From Corynebacterium glyciniphilum AJ 3170 (GTDB lineage: Bacteria > Actinomycetota > Actinomycetes > Mycobacteriales > Mycobacteriaceae), in assembly GCF_007673095.1 (NCBI RefSeq), contig NZ_VDYZ01000015.1:16275-80274 (forward strand): a DNA stretch of 64,000 bases, given 5' to 3'. The position numbers and the translations under genes were made by a program. Shown here one piece after another: positions 1 to 8,387 of the stretch; the first letter of the stretch is position 1; every line of letters starts with the position of its first letter. The notes under the pieces were generated by a model. It did no database searches and had not been told where the DNA came from. It saw only the letters and a program-made list of their open reading frames with translations.

Positions 1-2259
1 GACTCCACCGGCCGCAACCTGGCCACCGTCGCCACCCAGCTGGTCAACCAGCAGGCCGACAACCTCACCGAGGCCGGCCTGGACTCCGTCCCCACCATCG
101 GCCGTAGCTTCTACGACTCGATGCTGGACACCTCCGCCCTGCTCGGTGCCCTGCCCACCCGTGTCGCCGACATCGACGACCACGGCAACGACGGCCTGCC
201 CGCCTTCATCGACCGCCTCTTCGCGGCCGCCCGCGGCACCGCGGATCTGCCCGCCAGCGCGATGACCAAGTGGTTCGACACGAACTACCACTACATCGTG
301 CCCGAGCTCGCCGCCGACACCGAGTTCCGTCTCGACGACGCCGCCCTGCTCGCCGACCTCGGTGACCAGATCACTCGCGGCACTGCCGCCCGTCCGGTCA
401 TCATCGGCCCGCTGACCTACCTGGCACTGGCCCGCACCACCGACGGTTCGGACGCGCTGAGCCACCTCGAGGAGATCTTCGAGGCCTACGCCCGCCTGCT
501 GCCGCGTCTCGCCGAGCGCGGCGCGACCTGGGTCCAGTTCGACGAGCCCTACCTCGTCACCGACGTCGACAAGGACGACGCCCGCAAGGCCGACCTCCTG
601 GCCCGCACCCGTGCCGGCTACGAGAAGCTCGTCGACGCCGCAGGCGACACCAACCTGCTGGTCCAGACCTACTTCGGCGACGGCGACCTGGCCGTCAAGA
701 CCCTGTCGGGTATCGGCATCGCCGCTTTCGGTGTCGACCTGGTCACCGGCCGCACCGATGAGCGTCAGGCCGACGACACCAACGTCGCCGACGCCGACCT
801 GCTGCCCTCCTGGACCGGTACCGAGGAAATCCTCGCCGGTGTGGTCGACGGCCGCAACATCTGGCGCACCGACCTGGCCCGCGCCCTGGAGACCCTGAAG
901 GCTCTCGCGAAGCGCGGCCCCGTCGGCGTCTCCACCTCGTCCTCCCTGCTGCACGTCCCCTACTCCCTCGCCCAGGAGACCAGCCTCGACGACGACGCCG
1001 AGCTGCGCAGCTGGCTCGCCTTCGGTGCCGAGAAGGTCGCCGAGGTCGCTGTCCTGTCCCGTCTGCTCAACGGCACCGAGACCGAGGACGACAAGGCCGC
1101 CGTCGCCGAAGCCCATGAGGCCGTCGCATCCCGCCGCAACTCGGAGCGCACCCGCAACAGCGCGCTGCGTACCCGGACCGACGCCGTCACCGACGCCGAC
1201 CGCAGCCGTAACCCCTTCGACCAGCGCCGCGAGGTGCAGGACGAAGAACTCGGTCTGCCGCCGCTGCCGACGACCACGATCGGCTCCTTCCCCCAGACCA
1301 CGGAGATCCGCCAGGCCCGCGCCAAGCTGCGCAAGGGTGAGCTCACCCCTGAGCAGTACCACGAGGCCATGGTCAACGAGGTCAAGGACGTCATCGACCG
1401 CCAGGAGGCTCTCGGCCTGGACGTGCTGGTCCACGGTGAGCCCGAGCGTAACGACATGGTCCAGTACTTCTCCGAGCAGCTCGAGGGCTACCACTCCACC
1501 GACCTGGCCTGGGTCCAGTCCTACGGTTCCCGCTGCGTGCGTCCGCCGATCCTCTTCGGTGACGTCACCCGCCCGGAGGCCATGACCGTCGAGTGGTTCA
1601 AGGTCGCACAGTCCTTCACCGACAAGCCGGTCAAGGGCATGCTCACCGGCCCGGTCACCATGCTCGCCTGGTCCTTCGTCCGCGACGACCAGCCGCTGGG
1701 TGCCACCGCAGACCAGGTCGCCCTGGCCCTGCGTGACGAGATCTCGGACCTGGCCGACGCCGGTGCGAAGATCGTCCAGGTCGACGAGCCCGCCATCCGT
1801 GAGCTGCTGCCGCTGCGCGCATCCCAGCAGCCCGCCTACCTGGCCTGGGCCGTGGGCTCCTTCCGCCTGGCGACCGCCGGCGCGGAGGACGCGACACAGA
1901 TCCACACCCACATGTGCTACTCCGAGTTCAACGAGCTCATCGGCACCGTGGGCGACCTGGACGCCGACGTCACCTCCATCGAGGCGTCCCGTAACGGTAT
2001 GCGTGTGTTGCACGCCCTGCGCGACTCCGGCTTCGAGCTGGGCGTGGGTCCGGGCGTGTGGGACATCCACTCGCCGCGTGTCCCGGAGCAGGACGAGGTC
2101 GACACCCTGCTCGCCGAGGCTCTCGAGGCCGTGCCGGCCCGTCAGCTGTGGGTCAACCCGGACTGCGGTCTGAAGACCCGTGGCTGGGACGAGACCACCG
2201 CCTCGATCAAGGTGCTCGTCGCTGCCGCCGAGAAGGCCCGCGCCAGCGTCAACGCATAG
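1..2259 (+). CDS. metE: Cobalamin-independent methionine synthase (5' end outside window)
   Basis: Cytosolic MetE moves the methyl group of 5-methyltetrahydropteroyl-glutamate to homocysteine in the last step of methionine synthesis. The reading frame is already open at base 1, and 752 residues are visible of a family usually 750-770 long, so only a short N-terminal piece is missing. The catalytic C-terminal barrel begins near the TTTIGSFPQT motif (codons from about 1270). Zinc ligands are visible as IHTHMCYSEF (His codon 1909, Cys codon 1915) and VNPDCGLKTRGW (Cys codon 2164). The gene is followed by a strong hairpin at 2278-2320. Its promoter is outside the window, so regulation cannot be judged. 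Confidence 0.97.
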   Translation, partial: DSTGRNLATVATQLVNQQADNLTEAGLDSVPTIGRSFYDSMLDTSALLGALPTRVADIDDHGNDGLPAFIDRLFAAARGTADLPASAMTKWFDTNYHYIVPELAADTEFRLDDAALLADLGDQITRGTAARPVIIGPLTYLALARTTDGSDALSHLEEIFEAYARLLPRLAERGATWVQFDEPYLVTDVDKDDARKADLLARTRAGYEKLVDAAGDTNLLVQTYFGDGDLAVKTLSGIGIAAFGVDLVTGRTDERQADDTNVADADLLPSWTGTEEILAGVVDGRNIWRTDLARALETLKALAKRGPVGVSTSSSLLHVPYSLAQETSLDDDAELRSWLAFGAEKVAEVAVLSRLLNGTETEDDKAAVAEAHEAVASRRNSERTRNSALRTRTDAVTDADRSRNPFDQRREVQDEELGLPPLPTTTIGSFPQTTEIRQARAKLRKGELTPEQYHEAMVNEVKDVIDRQEALGLDVLVHGEPERNDMVQYFSEQLEGYHSTDLAWVQSYGSRCVRPPILFGDVTRPEAMTVEWFKVAQSFTDKPVKGMLTGPVTMLAWSFVRDDQPLGATADQVALALRDEISDLADAGAKIVQVDEPAIRELLPLRASQQPAYLAWAVGSFRLATAGAEDATQIHTHMCYSEFNELIGTVGDLDADVTSIEASRNGMRVLHALRDSGFELGVGPGVWDIHSPRVPEQDEVDTLLAEALEAVPARQLWVNPDCGLKTRGWDETTASIKVLVAAAEKARASVNA

Positions 2260-2277
2260 GTTCTCGCTGAGCTCACA

Positions 2278-2320
2278 CAGCAACCCCAGAGGCTGGTCTG
2301 TCCAGCCCCTGGGGTTGCTG
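2278..2320. terminator. GCAACCCC-family hairpin, copy 1
   Basis: Nineteen-base arms pair at 18 of 19 positions around a 5-base loop, starting CAGCAACCCC and ending GGGGTTGCTG, 19 bases after the metE stop. There is no T-tract. It is the first of five related hairpins in the window and probably terminates metE. Confidence 0.75.
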
Positions 2321-2428
2321 CTCTATGCTGAAGATCCGCATTTACCTGATGATCCGAAGAAGCGGTCCTGGTTCGACAAGCTGGGCAACCTGACCGTGGT
2401 GCGGACCCAGTAACCCGTTCACCGTCAG
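2321..2428. other. Non-coding stretch between two hairpins, possible gene remnant
   Basis: This 108-base segment lies between two hairpins of the same family. One plus-strand frame reads through to a stop at 2411-2413 and ends SWFDKLGNLTVVRTQ, which looks protein-like. I do not recognise it, and it has no start of its own outside the hairpin. It may be the 3' tail of a lost gene, or chance. Confidence 0.25.
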
Positions 2429-2472
2429 GAGCAACCCCACAGGCCGGTATCCCCGACCTGTGGGGTTGCTCC
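2429..2472. terminator. GCAACCCC-family hairpin, copy 2
   Basis: Arms of 20 bases (GGAGCAACCCC ... GGGGTTGCTCC) pair with one G-T type mismatch around a 5-base loop. It has the same core as copy 1 and stands upstream of lutA, so it may insulate lutABC from metE-side transcription. Confidence 0.65.
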
Positions 2473-2536
2473 GGTCTCAGGCCCCTCCCCCGTGCCGGTC
2501 CATTTCAGTCTCAGCGGCCCAAGCTGTGACCAGCTG

Positions 2537-2547
2537 TGGTCAGACCA
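2537..2547. promoter_or_regulatory. GntR/LldR-type operator upstream of lutABC
   Basis: TGGTCAGACCA fits the TNGTNNNACNA consensus of FadR-subfamily GntR regulators, including the lactate regulator LldR. It lies in a perfect 13-bp palindrome, GTGGTC-A-GACCAC (2535-2548 region), about 200 bases before lutA. That the site controls lactate genes is an inference from its position. The rest of 2473-2746 holds only a weak -10-like TACAGT at 2610-2615. Confidence 0.6.
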
Positions 2548-2746
2548 CGCTGTGTTATCTGCATAAACATGCCCTCCCCCGCCTCGTCCACACCTCCCGT
2601 CGGCGGGTCTACAGTGGAACGGCAGGACGCCCCGGATGCCTCTTTCAACGTCGGCTGACTACCGCACGTGCCCCGGGCGTCCCCGGCAGAAGCAGAGCTG
2701 GAGAAGAGCTGCTGTATTCCACGACTTGAGACGAGGGACGATTCTC

Positions 2747-3571
2747 ATGAAGATCGCGTTGTTCGCGACATGCATCGTCGACGCCATGTACCCAGAAGTG
2801 GCGAAAGCGACCGTCACCATCCTCGAGCGGTTGGGGCACCAGGTGGTGTTCCCCGAGCGTCAGGCGTGCTGCGGTCAGATGCACATCAACTCGGGAAAAT
2901 TCACCGACGCCTATCCCGTGGTCCGCAACCACGTCCGCGCGTTCGAGGAATCGGACTGGGACTACGCCATCGCTCCCAGCGGTTCCTGCGTGGCATCCCT
3001 GGGCCACCAGCACCCGATGGTCGCCGACTACAACGGGGATGCCGCGCTGGCGTCCCGTGCCACGGACATCGCCGACCGCACCTATGAGCTGTGTCAGTTC
3101 CTCACCGACATCCAGGGCATGACCGATGCTTCCGCTGACCTGGGAAGCTGGTTCCCCCACACCGTGGCCTACCACCCGTCCTGCCACGGCATGCGGCTGC
3201 TTCGGCTCGGCGACCGGCAGCGTGACCTCCTCGCCTCGGTGGAGGGGCTGGAGTTGCGCACCATCCAGAACGAGGACATCTGCTGTGGTTTCGGTGGCAC
3301 GTTCTCGGTCAAGAATCCGCAGGTCTCTGGTGCCATGCTCGGCGACAAGGTCGAGGCGATCATCTCCAGCGGTGCATCCGTGTGCACCGGCGGCGACGTG
3401 TCCTGCCTGATGCACATCGGCGGCGGACTGTCACGCACCGGACGACTCGTCCCCGGAGAGGGGACCGTCCCCACCTCGGTGCACCTCGCCCGGATCCTGG
3501 CGTCCACGAAGGACAACCCGCTCCTGTTGGAGGACGAGGGTGCCACGGTCACGGGAGGTGCACTGCGATGA
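2747..3571 (+). CDS. lutA: L-lactate utilisation protein LutA (Fe-S oxidoreductase subunit)
   Basis: LutA, LutB and LutC together oxidise L-lactate to pyruvate in the cytoplasm. This 274-residue protein has the two cysteine-rich CCG motifs of the family: ACCGQMHINSG (Cys41, Cys42) and EDICCGFGGTFS, with CHGMRLL and VSCLMHIGG as the partner motifs. The ATG at 2747 is chosen because GAGGGA lies about ten bases upstream and the family homology starts at MKIALFATC. An earlier in-frame start at 2636 would add unrelated sequence. Its stop overlaps lutB by four bases (ATGA), so the operon is translationally coupled. It is slightly longer than the Bacillus protein because of a C-terminal extension. 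Confidence 0.92.
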   Translation: MKIALFATCIVDAMYPEVAKATVTILERLGHQVVFPERQACCGQMHINSGKFTDAYPVVRNHVRAFEESDWDYAIAPSGSCVASLGHQHPMVADYNGDAALASRATDIADRTYELCQFLTDIQGMTDASADLGSWFPHTVAYHPSCHGMRLLRLGDRQRDLLASVEGLELRTIQNEDICCGFGGTFSVKNPQVSGAMLGDKVEAIISSGASVCTGGDVSCLMHIGGGLSRTGRLVPGEGTVPTSVHLARILASTKDNPLLLEDEGATVTGGALR

Positions 3572-5067
3572 GCTCCCGTACCGTCCTCGGCATGCCGACC
3601 GTCCCGGGCAGTGGCAACCTGCTCGAGACCCACCCCTTCCCCGAGGTCGCCGAGCACGAACTCGGCAACGTCCAGATGCGCAGCAACCTGCAGCACGCCA
3701 CCCAGACCATCCGCGGAAAACGCGCCGCCCGGGTGGGCGAGATGCCCGACTGGGAAGCACTGCGGGACGCCGGTTCCGCCGTCAAACAGGACGTGATGGC
3801 CCGTCTGCCGGAGCTGCTCCAGCAGTTCGAGGAGGCGTTCACCGCCCGCGGCGGACACGTCCACTGGGCGCGGGACGCCGACGAGGCGAACCGCATCGTC
3901 GAGGACCTCGTGACCACCCATGCCCCGCTCACTGACGACGGCACCCGCGAGGTCATCAAGGTCAAGTCGATGGCCACCCAGGAAATCGGGCTCAACGAGT
4001 ACCTCGAACCCCGCGGCATCCACGCCTTCGAGACCGACCTCGCCGAACTGATCGTGCAGCTCGGCGGCGACAAGCCCAGTCACATTCTCGTTCCCGCGAT
4101 CCACCGCAACCGCGACGAGATCCGCCGCATCTTCCTCAACGGCATGGAGGACGTCGACCCGGACCTCGACAACAACCCCGAGCACCTGGCTGAAGCGAGC
4201 CGCCGGCACCTGCGCCGCAAGTTCATGGAGACCAAGGTCGCCATCTCCGGTGCGAACTTCGGTATCGCGGACACGGGCACGCTCTCGGTGGTGGAGTCCG
4301 AGGGCAACGGGCGGATGTGCGTCACCCTGCCCGAGACACTGATCACCGTGATGGGCATCGAGAAGCTGCTCCCGACGTTCCAGGACCTGGAAGTGTTCAT
4401 GCAGTTGCTGCCGCGCTCGTCCACCGGCGAAAGAATGAATCCCTACAGTTCCTTCTGGACGGGGGTGACTCCCGGCGACGGACCCCAGAACGCCCACGTG
4501 ATCCTGCTGGACAACGGGCGCACCCGGGCGCTGGCCGACGAGCACGGACGGCAGGCGCTGCACTGCATCCGGTGTTCGGCGTGCATGAACGTCTGCCCGG
4601 TCTACGAACGCACCGGTGGCCACGCCTACGGCTCGGTCTACCCCGGGCCTATCGGTGCGATCCTCACGCCGTTGATGACGGGTGTGGACGAGTCCGAGAA
4701 CGGTTCACTGCCCTACGCCTCCTCGCTGTGCGGCTCGTGTTACGACGCCTGTCCGGTGAAGATCAACATCCCGGAGATGCTCACCCGGCTGCGCAATGAG
4801 GACCAGGAGGTCAACCACGGCGGCCGCGTCCCCGAGACGCAGTTGGATGCCGCCCTGGACGGGGCGAAGTGGCTGATGAGCGACGGCCGCCGTATGGGCG
4901 CCGCCGAACGCGCCCTCCCCCTGGTCCACAAGGTGAGCCCCTCCAGGGGGATGACGTCCCTGCCCGGACTCGCCGGAAAATGGACGAGCTCGCGGGACGT
5001 GCCCCAACCGCCTGCGGAGTCCTTCCGCAGCTGGTTCCGTAAACACCGGAAGGGAGAGGACGAATGA
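3568..5067 (+). CDS. lutB: L-lactate utilisation protein LutB (4Fe-4S cluster protein)
   Basis: This is the central electron-transfer subunit of the LutABC lactate oxidase, 499 residues. An N-terminal LUD-type domain precedes a ferredoxin-like section with CIRCSACMNVCPVY (Cys333, 336, 339, 343) and CGSCYDACPVKINIPE (Cys388, 391, 395), which would hold two 4Fe-4S clusters. The ATG at 3568 overlaps the lutA stop, and GGGAGG lies about ten bases upstream. The 3' end overlaps lutC by ATGA in the same way. Length and motif order are normal, and nothing looks damaged. Confidence 0.94.
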   Translation: MSSRTVLGMPTVPGSGNLLETHPFPEVAEHELGNVQMRSNLQHATQTIRGKRAARVGEMPDWEALRDAGSAVKQDVMARLPELLQQFEEAFTARGGHVHWARDADEANRIVEDLVTTHAPLTDDGTREVIKVKSMATQEIGLNEYLEPRGIHAFETDLAELIVQLGGDKPSHILVPAIHRNRDEIRRIFLNGMEDVDPDLDNNPEHLAEASRRHLRRKFMETKVAISGANFGIADTGTLSVVESEGNGRMCVTLPETLITVMGIEKLLPTFQDLEVFMQLLPRSSTGERMNPYSSFWTGVTPGDGPQNAHVILLDNGRTRALADEHGRQALHCIRCSACMNVCPVYERTGGHAYGSVYPGPIGAILTPLMTGVDESENGSLPYASSLCGSCYDACPVKINIPEMLTRLRNEDQEVNHGGRVPETQLDAALDGAKWLMSDGRRMGAAERALPLVHKVSPSRGMTSLPGLAGKWTSSRDVPQPPAESFRSWFRKHRKGEDE

Positions 5068-5747
5068 CGGACTCACGCAGTGATGCCCGGACGGAGATCC
5101 TGGCGCGGGTGCGTTCCTCACTGGGTCTTCGCGACGGGCAGGACGGCACCGGGGCCGTGGAGGTACCCCGGCAGTACCGTTCGACCGGCTCGCTGGACAC
5201 CGGTGCTCTCGTTGATCTGCTGGTCGACCGTCTGGAGGACTACGACGCCACCGTTGAGCGCACAGGTGGGACGCCCGGGGAGATCGCTGCCGCGGTCCGG
5301 GATTTCCTCGGCAAGGCCGGCGAGAATTCCGCCGAGTCACGCATTGTGGTTCCCACGTCAATGGACCACGCGTGGGTCGATGCCGTGGAGGCGGAGGTTC
5401 TCGATGATTCGGCGGATTCCCCGGTGGACCTCGATACGCTCGACAGCGTCGATGCCGTGGTGACAGCGTCGGCCGTGGCGGTGGCGGATACGGGCACCAT
5501 CATGCTTGTCGGACCGGAGTCGGGACGCCGGGCCACGACGCTGGTACCCGACCATCACATCGTGGTGGTGAAGGTCGAGGACATCGTGGAGATCGTGCCC
5601 GAGGCCATCACGAAGCTGACCGCCGACGGCCTGAACGAACTGCCGGTGACGATGGTCTCCGGGCCGAGCGCGACGGTGGACATCGAGCTGATCCGGGTAC
5701 AGGGCGTGCACGGGCCCCGCACGCTGGACGTGATTATCGCGGGATAG
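5064..5747 (+). CDS. lutC: L-lactate utilisation protein LutC
   Basis: LutC is the third LutABC component, with an LUD domain related to the LutB N-terminus. It is 227 residues long, normal for the family, and carries the typical glycine-rich tract VAVADTGTIMLVGPESGRRA and a VQGVHGPRTLDVII ending. The ATG at 5064 overlaps the lutB stop, with GGGAGAGG upstream. No lactate permease or regulator gene is next to the operon, so uptake and control genes must lie elsewhere. The operator at 2537 suggests a GntR regulator. Confidence 0.92.
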   Translation: MTDSRSDARTEILARVRSSLGLRDGQDGTGAVEVPRQYRSTGSLDTGALVDLLVDRLEDYDATVERTGGTPGEIAAAVRDFLGKAGENSAESRIVVPTSMDHAWVDAVEAEVLDDSADSPVDLDTLDSVDAVVTASAVAVADTGTIMLVGPESGRRATTLVPDHHIVVVKVEDIVEIVPEAITKLTADGLNELPVTMVSGPSATVDIELIRVQGVHGPRTLDVIIAG

Positions 5748-5762
5748 CGTCCGGCGCACGCT

Positions 5763-5790
5763 GTCCGAGCCACATCGTCCGAGCCACATC
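5763..5790. repeat. Two tandem 14-bp direct repeats
   Basis: GTCCGAGCCACATC occurs twice back to back just after lutC, followed by a third partial GTCCGA. It is short, and no function is apparent. Confidence 0.6.
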
Positions 5791-5795
5791 GTCCG

Positions 5796-5844
5796 ACGCA
5801 GCAACCCCGGAGGTCGGTGTGACCAACCTCCGGGGTTGCTGCGT
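5796..5844. terminator. GCAACCCC-family hairpin, copy 3
   Basis: Arms of about 23 bases (ACGCAGCAACCCCGGAGG ... CCTCCGGGGTTGCTGCGT) form a near-perfect stem behind lutC. A 30-base stretch of it is identical to copy 4 at 6986. It is a probable terminator of lutABC. Confidence 0.75.
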
Positions 5845-5899
5845 GCCAGGTCCCGGCGCGAGGGAACCCCGGCATACCCGTGCCGAGTCTCTCTCCACC

Positions 5900-6955
5900 A
5901 TGGACCGTTCCCTCCCGACGCACCGTGGCCCCGCGCATACCCGCCGAGCCTTCCCCCGGACTCTTCCGCAGCGTCGCCGTGACCTGTTGGCCTCCGGTGC
6001 TGTGACCCGGTGGAGGCTCGACCGGTCCTATGTCACCGTGGCCTCCGGACTCGTCGTCCCGCGTTCGTCACTGCCGGAGGACGTCCGGCTTTTCGGGAGG
6101 TTCCCGGCCGACGCCGTCACCCGCGCCCGCGCCCACGTGATGAACAATCCGGGTGCGGTCGTCGGTGAGTGGGGAGCCGCAGCGCTCCACGGGCTCTGGA
6201 CGGACTGGCCGGACTGGCCGGACTCCGCGGCCACCGTCCTGCTCGCCGACCGTGGGTCCAAGGGCAGCTCGAACTCTCGGGCCGCTGCCCGTCTCCCCCT
6301 CCGCCCGGTGTTCCGCCGGTTACCGCACGGCCTGCCGGTCACCCGTCCCGACCCACACTTCCCGGCTCTGCAGGTCGTGGATCCGGCAACGACGGCCGCG
6401 CAGTGTCTCTGGTCGATCCTGCGCGGAAGACACTCCTGGCCTCACCAGCGACTGCCGGGGATCAACGACCGGGTCCACCGCGCGGTGCAGTTCGTGGACG
6501 CGTTCACCCAGTGCACGCGCCTGACCCACGAGGACATCGGCGCGGCCTCCGCCGACCGTGTGGACGCGAGGACGGTCGCAGAGGTCCTCGACATGTGCGA
6601 CTACGGTGCGCAGTCTCCGATGGAGACCACGCTACGGCTCATCGTCGCCCCGCTGTTGCCGGCTGGACTGGCATGGGAATCGCAGGTCAGGGAGGAGGCC
6701 GAGGGTCGGACGCTCCCCGGTGGCACGGTTCCCGACCTGGCCTGCCGTGAGCTTCGGGTGGCTCTCTACTACGACGGCGGTCACCACGACAGCCTCGAGC
6801 AGCGCGAGACCGACCTGCAGCTCACGCAGGCGATGATGAACGACGGCTGGGAAGTCTGTCGGTTCACCCGGCACGGTATTCGGTCGACCGCCCGCGTCCT
6901 CCGTACCGTCGGGGAAGCACTGCACCGGGCGGTACAACGGCTCGCAGGGCACTAG
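5900..6955 (+). CDS. DUF559/AbiEi-like protein of unknown role
   Basis: The 351-residue protein has an N-terminal helical part (RRDLLASGAVTRWRLDRSY) like the winged-helix start of AbiEi-type antitoxins. The C-terminal part resembles the small endonuclease fold of DUF559/Vsr-like proteins (VALYYDGGHHDSLEQRETD, then GWEVCRFTRHGI). Such solo proteins are common in actinobacteria and have no assigned function. The ATG at 5900 is a compromise: upstream in-frame codons fall inside the hairpin of 5796-5844, and no clear ribosome site is seen. The gene is bracketed by two nearly identical hairpins. There is no AbiEii-type nucleotidyltransferase beside it, so a toxin-antitoxin role is not supported. 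Confidence 0.6.
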   Translation: MDRSLPTHRGPAHTRRAFPRTLPQRRRDLLASGAVTRWRLDRSYVTVASGLVVPRSSLPEDVRLFGRFPADAVTRARAHVMNNPGAVVGEWGAAALHGLWTDWPDWPDSAATVLLADRGSKGSSNSRAAARLPLRPVFRRLPHGLPVTRPDPHFPALQVVDPATTAAQCLWSILRGRHSWPHQRLPGINDRVHRAVQFVDAFTQCTRLTHEDIGAASADRVDARTVAEVLDMCDYGAQSPMETTLRLIVAPLLPAGLAWESQVREEAEGRTLPGGTVPDLACRELRVALYYDGGHHDSLEQRETDLQLTQAMMNDGWEVCRFTRHGIRSTARVLRTVGEALHRAVQRLAGH

Positions 6956-6985
6956 ACAGCCACGACCCTCACGACCCCCACGACG

Positions 6986-7028
6986 CAGCAACCCCGGAGG
7001 TCGGTGTGACCGTCCTCCGGGGTTGCTG
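6986..7028. terminator. GCAACCCC-family hairpin, copy 4
   Basis: Perfect 15-base arms (CAGCAACCCCGGAGG / CCTCCGGGGTTGCTG) around a 13-base loop lie between two convergent genes. It can serve both strands as a terminator. Confidence 0.75.
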
Positions 7029-7061
7029 GGTCGGTACTCACTTGCGGTCACTCAGTGAGAA

Positions 7062-7838
7062 TCAGGCGAAACCCGGCTCCTCACCGAAGCCGCGTCCGAA
7101 ACCTCGACCCGAGCCTCGACCCCGGCCCATCATGCCCATGCGGAACATCGCCATTCGGCCCATGTCCTGCATCTCCCGCATGCCGGGCCACTCTGCGCCG
7201 TCCTGGTGGCAGTGCTCGTGCCAGTGGGCACGCTCACCCGTCTCCGGATCGCCGTCAGGCATGCCGTGACCACCGTGGCCTCTACCGCCACGATGCCCAC
7301 CGAATCCACGCCCTCCACCGAAGGGGCCGCCCCCACCAAAGCCGCGACCGCGGCCGCCGCCTCGGGGATCGTCCGGGAACTTCTCGCGCACCGCGGCAGA
7401 GACCCGGTCGAGCATGTCACCGAACTGTTCCTGTTCCTCAGCAGTGAGGACGTCGAACGGATCGTCCGTCTCCGGAACATCAGAGGCAGCATTCCTGCCC
7501 TCCTCGGTGATGTCCACGATGAACGTCCGCCGGTCAGTTTCGTCCCGACGTCGTTCGACGAATCCGGCGGATTCGAGTTTGCCGAGAAGCTCACTGAGCG
7601 ACTGCGGCCGGACGCCCAGCATGAAGGCGAGTTCCTTCTGCGGCATCGGACTGCGCAGCGTGAGAATGTGCAGCACCCGGCCCTGCCCGGCGCGCATTCC
7701 GCCGAACGGTCGCCCCGGTCGACCCATCATGTCCATGCGCCGCAGCATCATGGCCAGGTGAGTGAGGCGGTCCGCGAGGTCCGGGGTGGCACCGGTGTTG
7801 TCGGCGCTTGCGGTGTTGTCGTTGGTCATGTCGTCCAT
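7062..7838 (-). CDS. MarR-family regulator with a Gly/Arg/His/Met-rich tail
   Basis: The protein has 258 residues. Residues about 20-125 are a MarR winged helix: MPQKELAFMLGVRPQSLSE is the recognition region and RRRDETDRRTF the wing. Residues about 155-258 are unusual. A Gly/Arg/Phe run (RGRGFGGGG) is followed by HGGHGM, HWHEHCHQDG and a Met-rich MREMQDMGRMAMFRMGMM, then more RGRG. The His, Cys and Met clusters could bind a metal, but this is inference. The ATG at 7838 has GAAGGAG six bases upstream. The promoter at 7892-7919 is covered by GGTACC operators, so it probably represses itself. A normal MarR protein is about 150 residues. Confidence 0.85.
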   Translation of the reverse strand: MDDMTNDNTASADNTGATPDLADRLTHLAMMLRRMDMMGRPGRPFGGMRAGQGRVLHILTLRSPMPQKELAFMLGVRPQSLSELLGKLESAGFVERRRDETDRRTFIVDITEEGRNAASDVPETDDPFDVLTAEEQEQFGDMLDRVSAAVREKFPDDPRGGGRGRGFGGGGPFGGGRGFGGHRGGRGHGGHGMPDGDPETGERAHWHEHCHQDGAEWPGMREMQDMGRMAMFRMGMMGRGRGSGRGFGRGFGEEPGFA

Positions 7839-7859
7839 GTCCGCTCCTTCAGATAGTGC

Positions 7860-7880
7860 GGTACCTGTTGTTCAGGTACC
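7860..7880. promoter_or_regulatory. GGTACC palindromic operator, site 1
   Basis: GGTACCTG and CAGGTACC are perfect 8-base arms around a 5-base spacer. The site lies downstream of the marR -10 box and just before its ribosome site, a position typical for autorepression. Confidence 0.7.
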
Positions 7881-7891
7881 TTCTGAAGGAC

Positions 7892-7919
7892 ATACTACGC
7901 AGGTACCTGACAAAGTCAA
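7892..7919 (-). promoter_or_regulatory. Promoter of the MarR gene with embedded operator
   Basis: On the minus strand TTGACT (7919-7914), a 16-base spacer and TAGTAT (7897-7892) form a good sigma-A-type promoter. The spacer contains AGGTACCT (7901-7908), and a further GGTACC lies at 7922-7927, so a repressor bound there would cover the promoter. Confidence 0.75.
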
Positions 7920-7940
7920 GCGGTACCTTCATATTGCGAG

Positions 7941-8363
7941 TTACACCGGCTCATTGCCGTCCCCGATCGACGCCACAACCAGCGCACGCAACACTTCCCT
8001 GTCGACGTTCGCCAGACGGGTGATGTACAGGCAGGCGGTTCCGGCACGGTACCTCCCGAGGTCACGCATGAGCTCCGGGCGCCGTTCCTCGAACCCGCTG
8101 TCGAGGTAGATGGTGTGCTGACGAGCACCGGTAGCGAAGGCAGCTACCGGCATATCCCCCTCATGACCGGACTCGTAGCGGTAGTGGCGGTGCCCGAAGC
8201 CGATGATGCGCCCGGCCCAGACCACCGGTTTCTCACCGGTGATGTCCTGCATCATCGTCACCAGCTCGTCGGCTTCGGCACGACGAGGGCCGGCTACGCG
8301 GTCGAGAACGTCGGTGTACGGAATCTCGGACGGCGACATCGCCGGAGTGCTCTTCTCTGCCAT
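7941..8363 (-). CDS. DUF1801 (YdhG-like) domain protein
   Basis: The 140-residue protein shows the DUF1801 pattern: ADELVTMMQDITGEKPVVWAGRIIGFGHRHYRYESG followed by a compact sheet and ITRLANVDREVLRAL near the end. The molecular function of the family is not settled. The ATG at 8363 is the first in frame. It lies upstream of the marR promoter on the same strand. It is probably a separate unit from the transporter operon behind it. Confidence 0.75.
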   Translation of the reverse strand: MAEKSTPAMSPSEIPYTDVLDRVAGPRRAEADELVTMMQDITGEKPVVWAGRIIGFGHRHYRYESGHEGDMPVAAFATGARQHTIYLDSGFEERRPELMRDLGRYRAGTACLYITRLANVDREVLRALVVASIGDGNEPV

Positions 8364-8387
8364 GACCCCAGTTCTACCTGCTCAGCC

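Noticed and set aside
2180..2413. Plus-strand frame running from metE through hairpin copy 1
   Set aside because: It starts inside metE and crosses a terminator stem. Only its last part looks protein-like, so it is noted as a possible remnant, not a gene.
3169..4623. Long minus-strand open frame opposite lutA/lutB
   Set aside because: It is a shadow of the codon pattern of lutB, overlapped completely by a well-supported gene. The same holds for long opposite-strand frames over purA, fba, the ligases and the ACAD gene.
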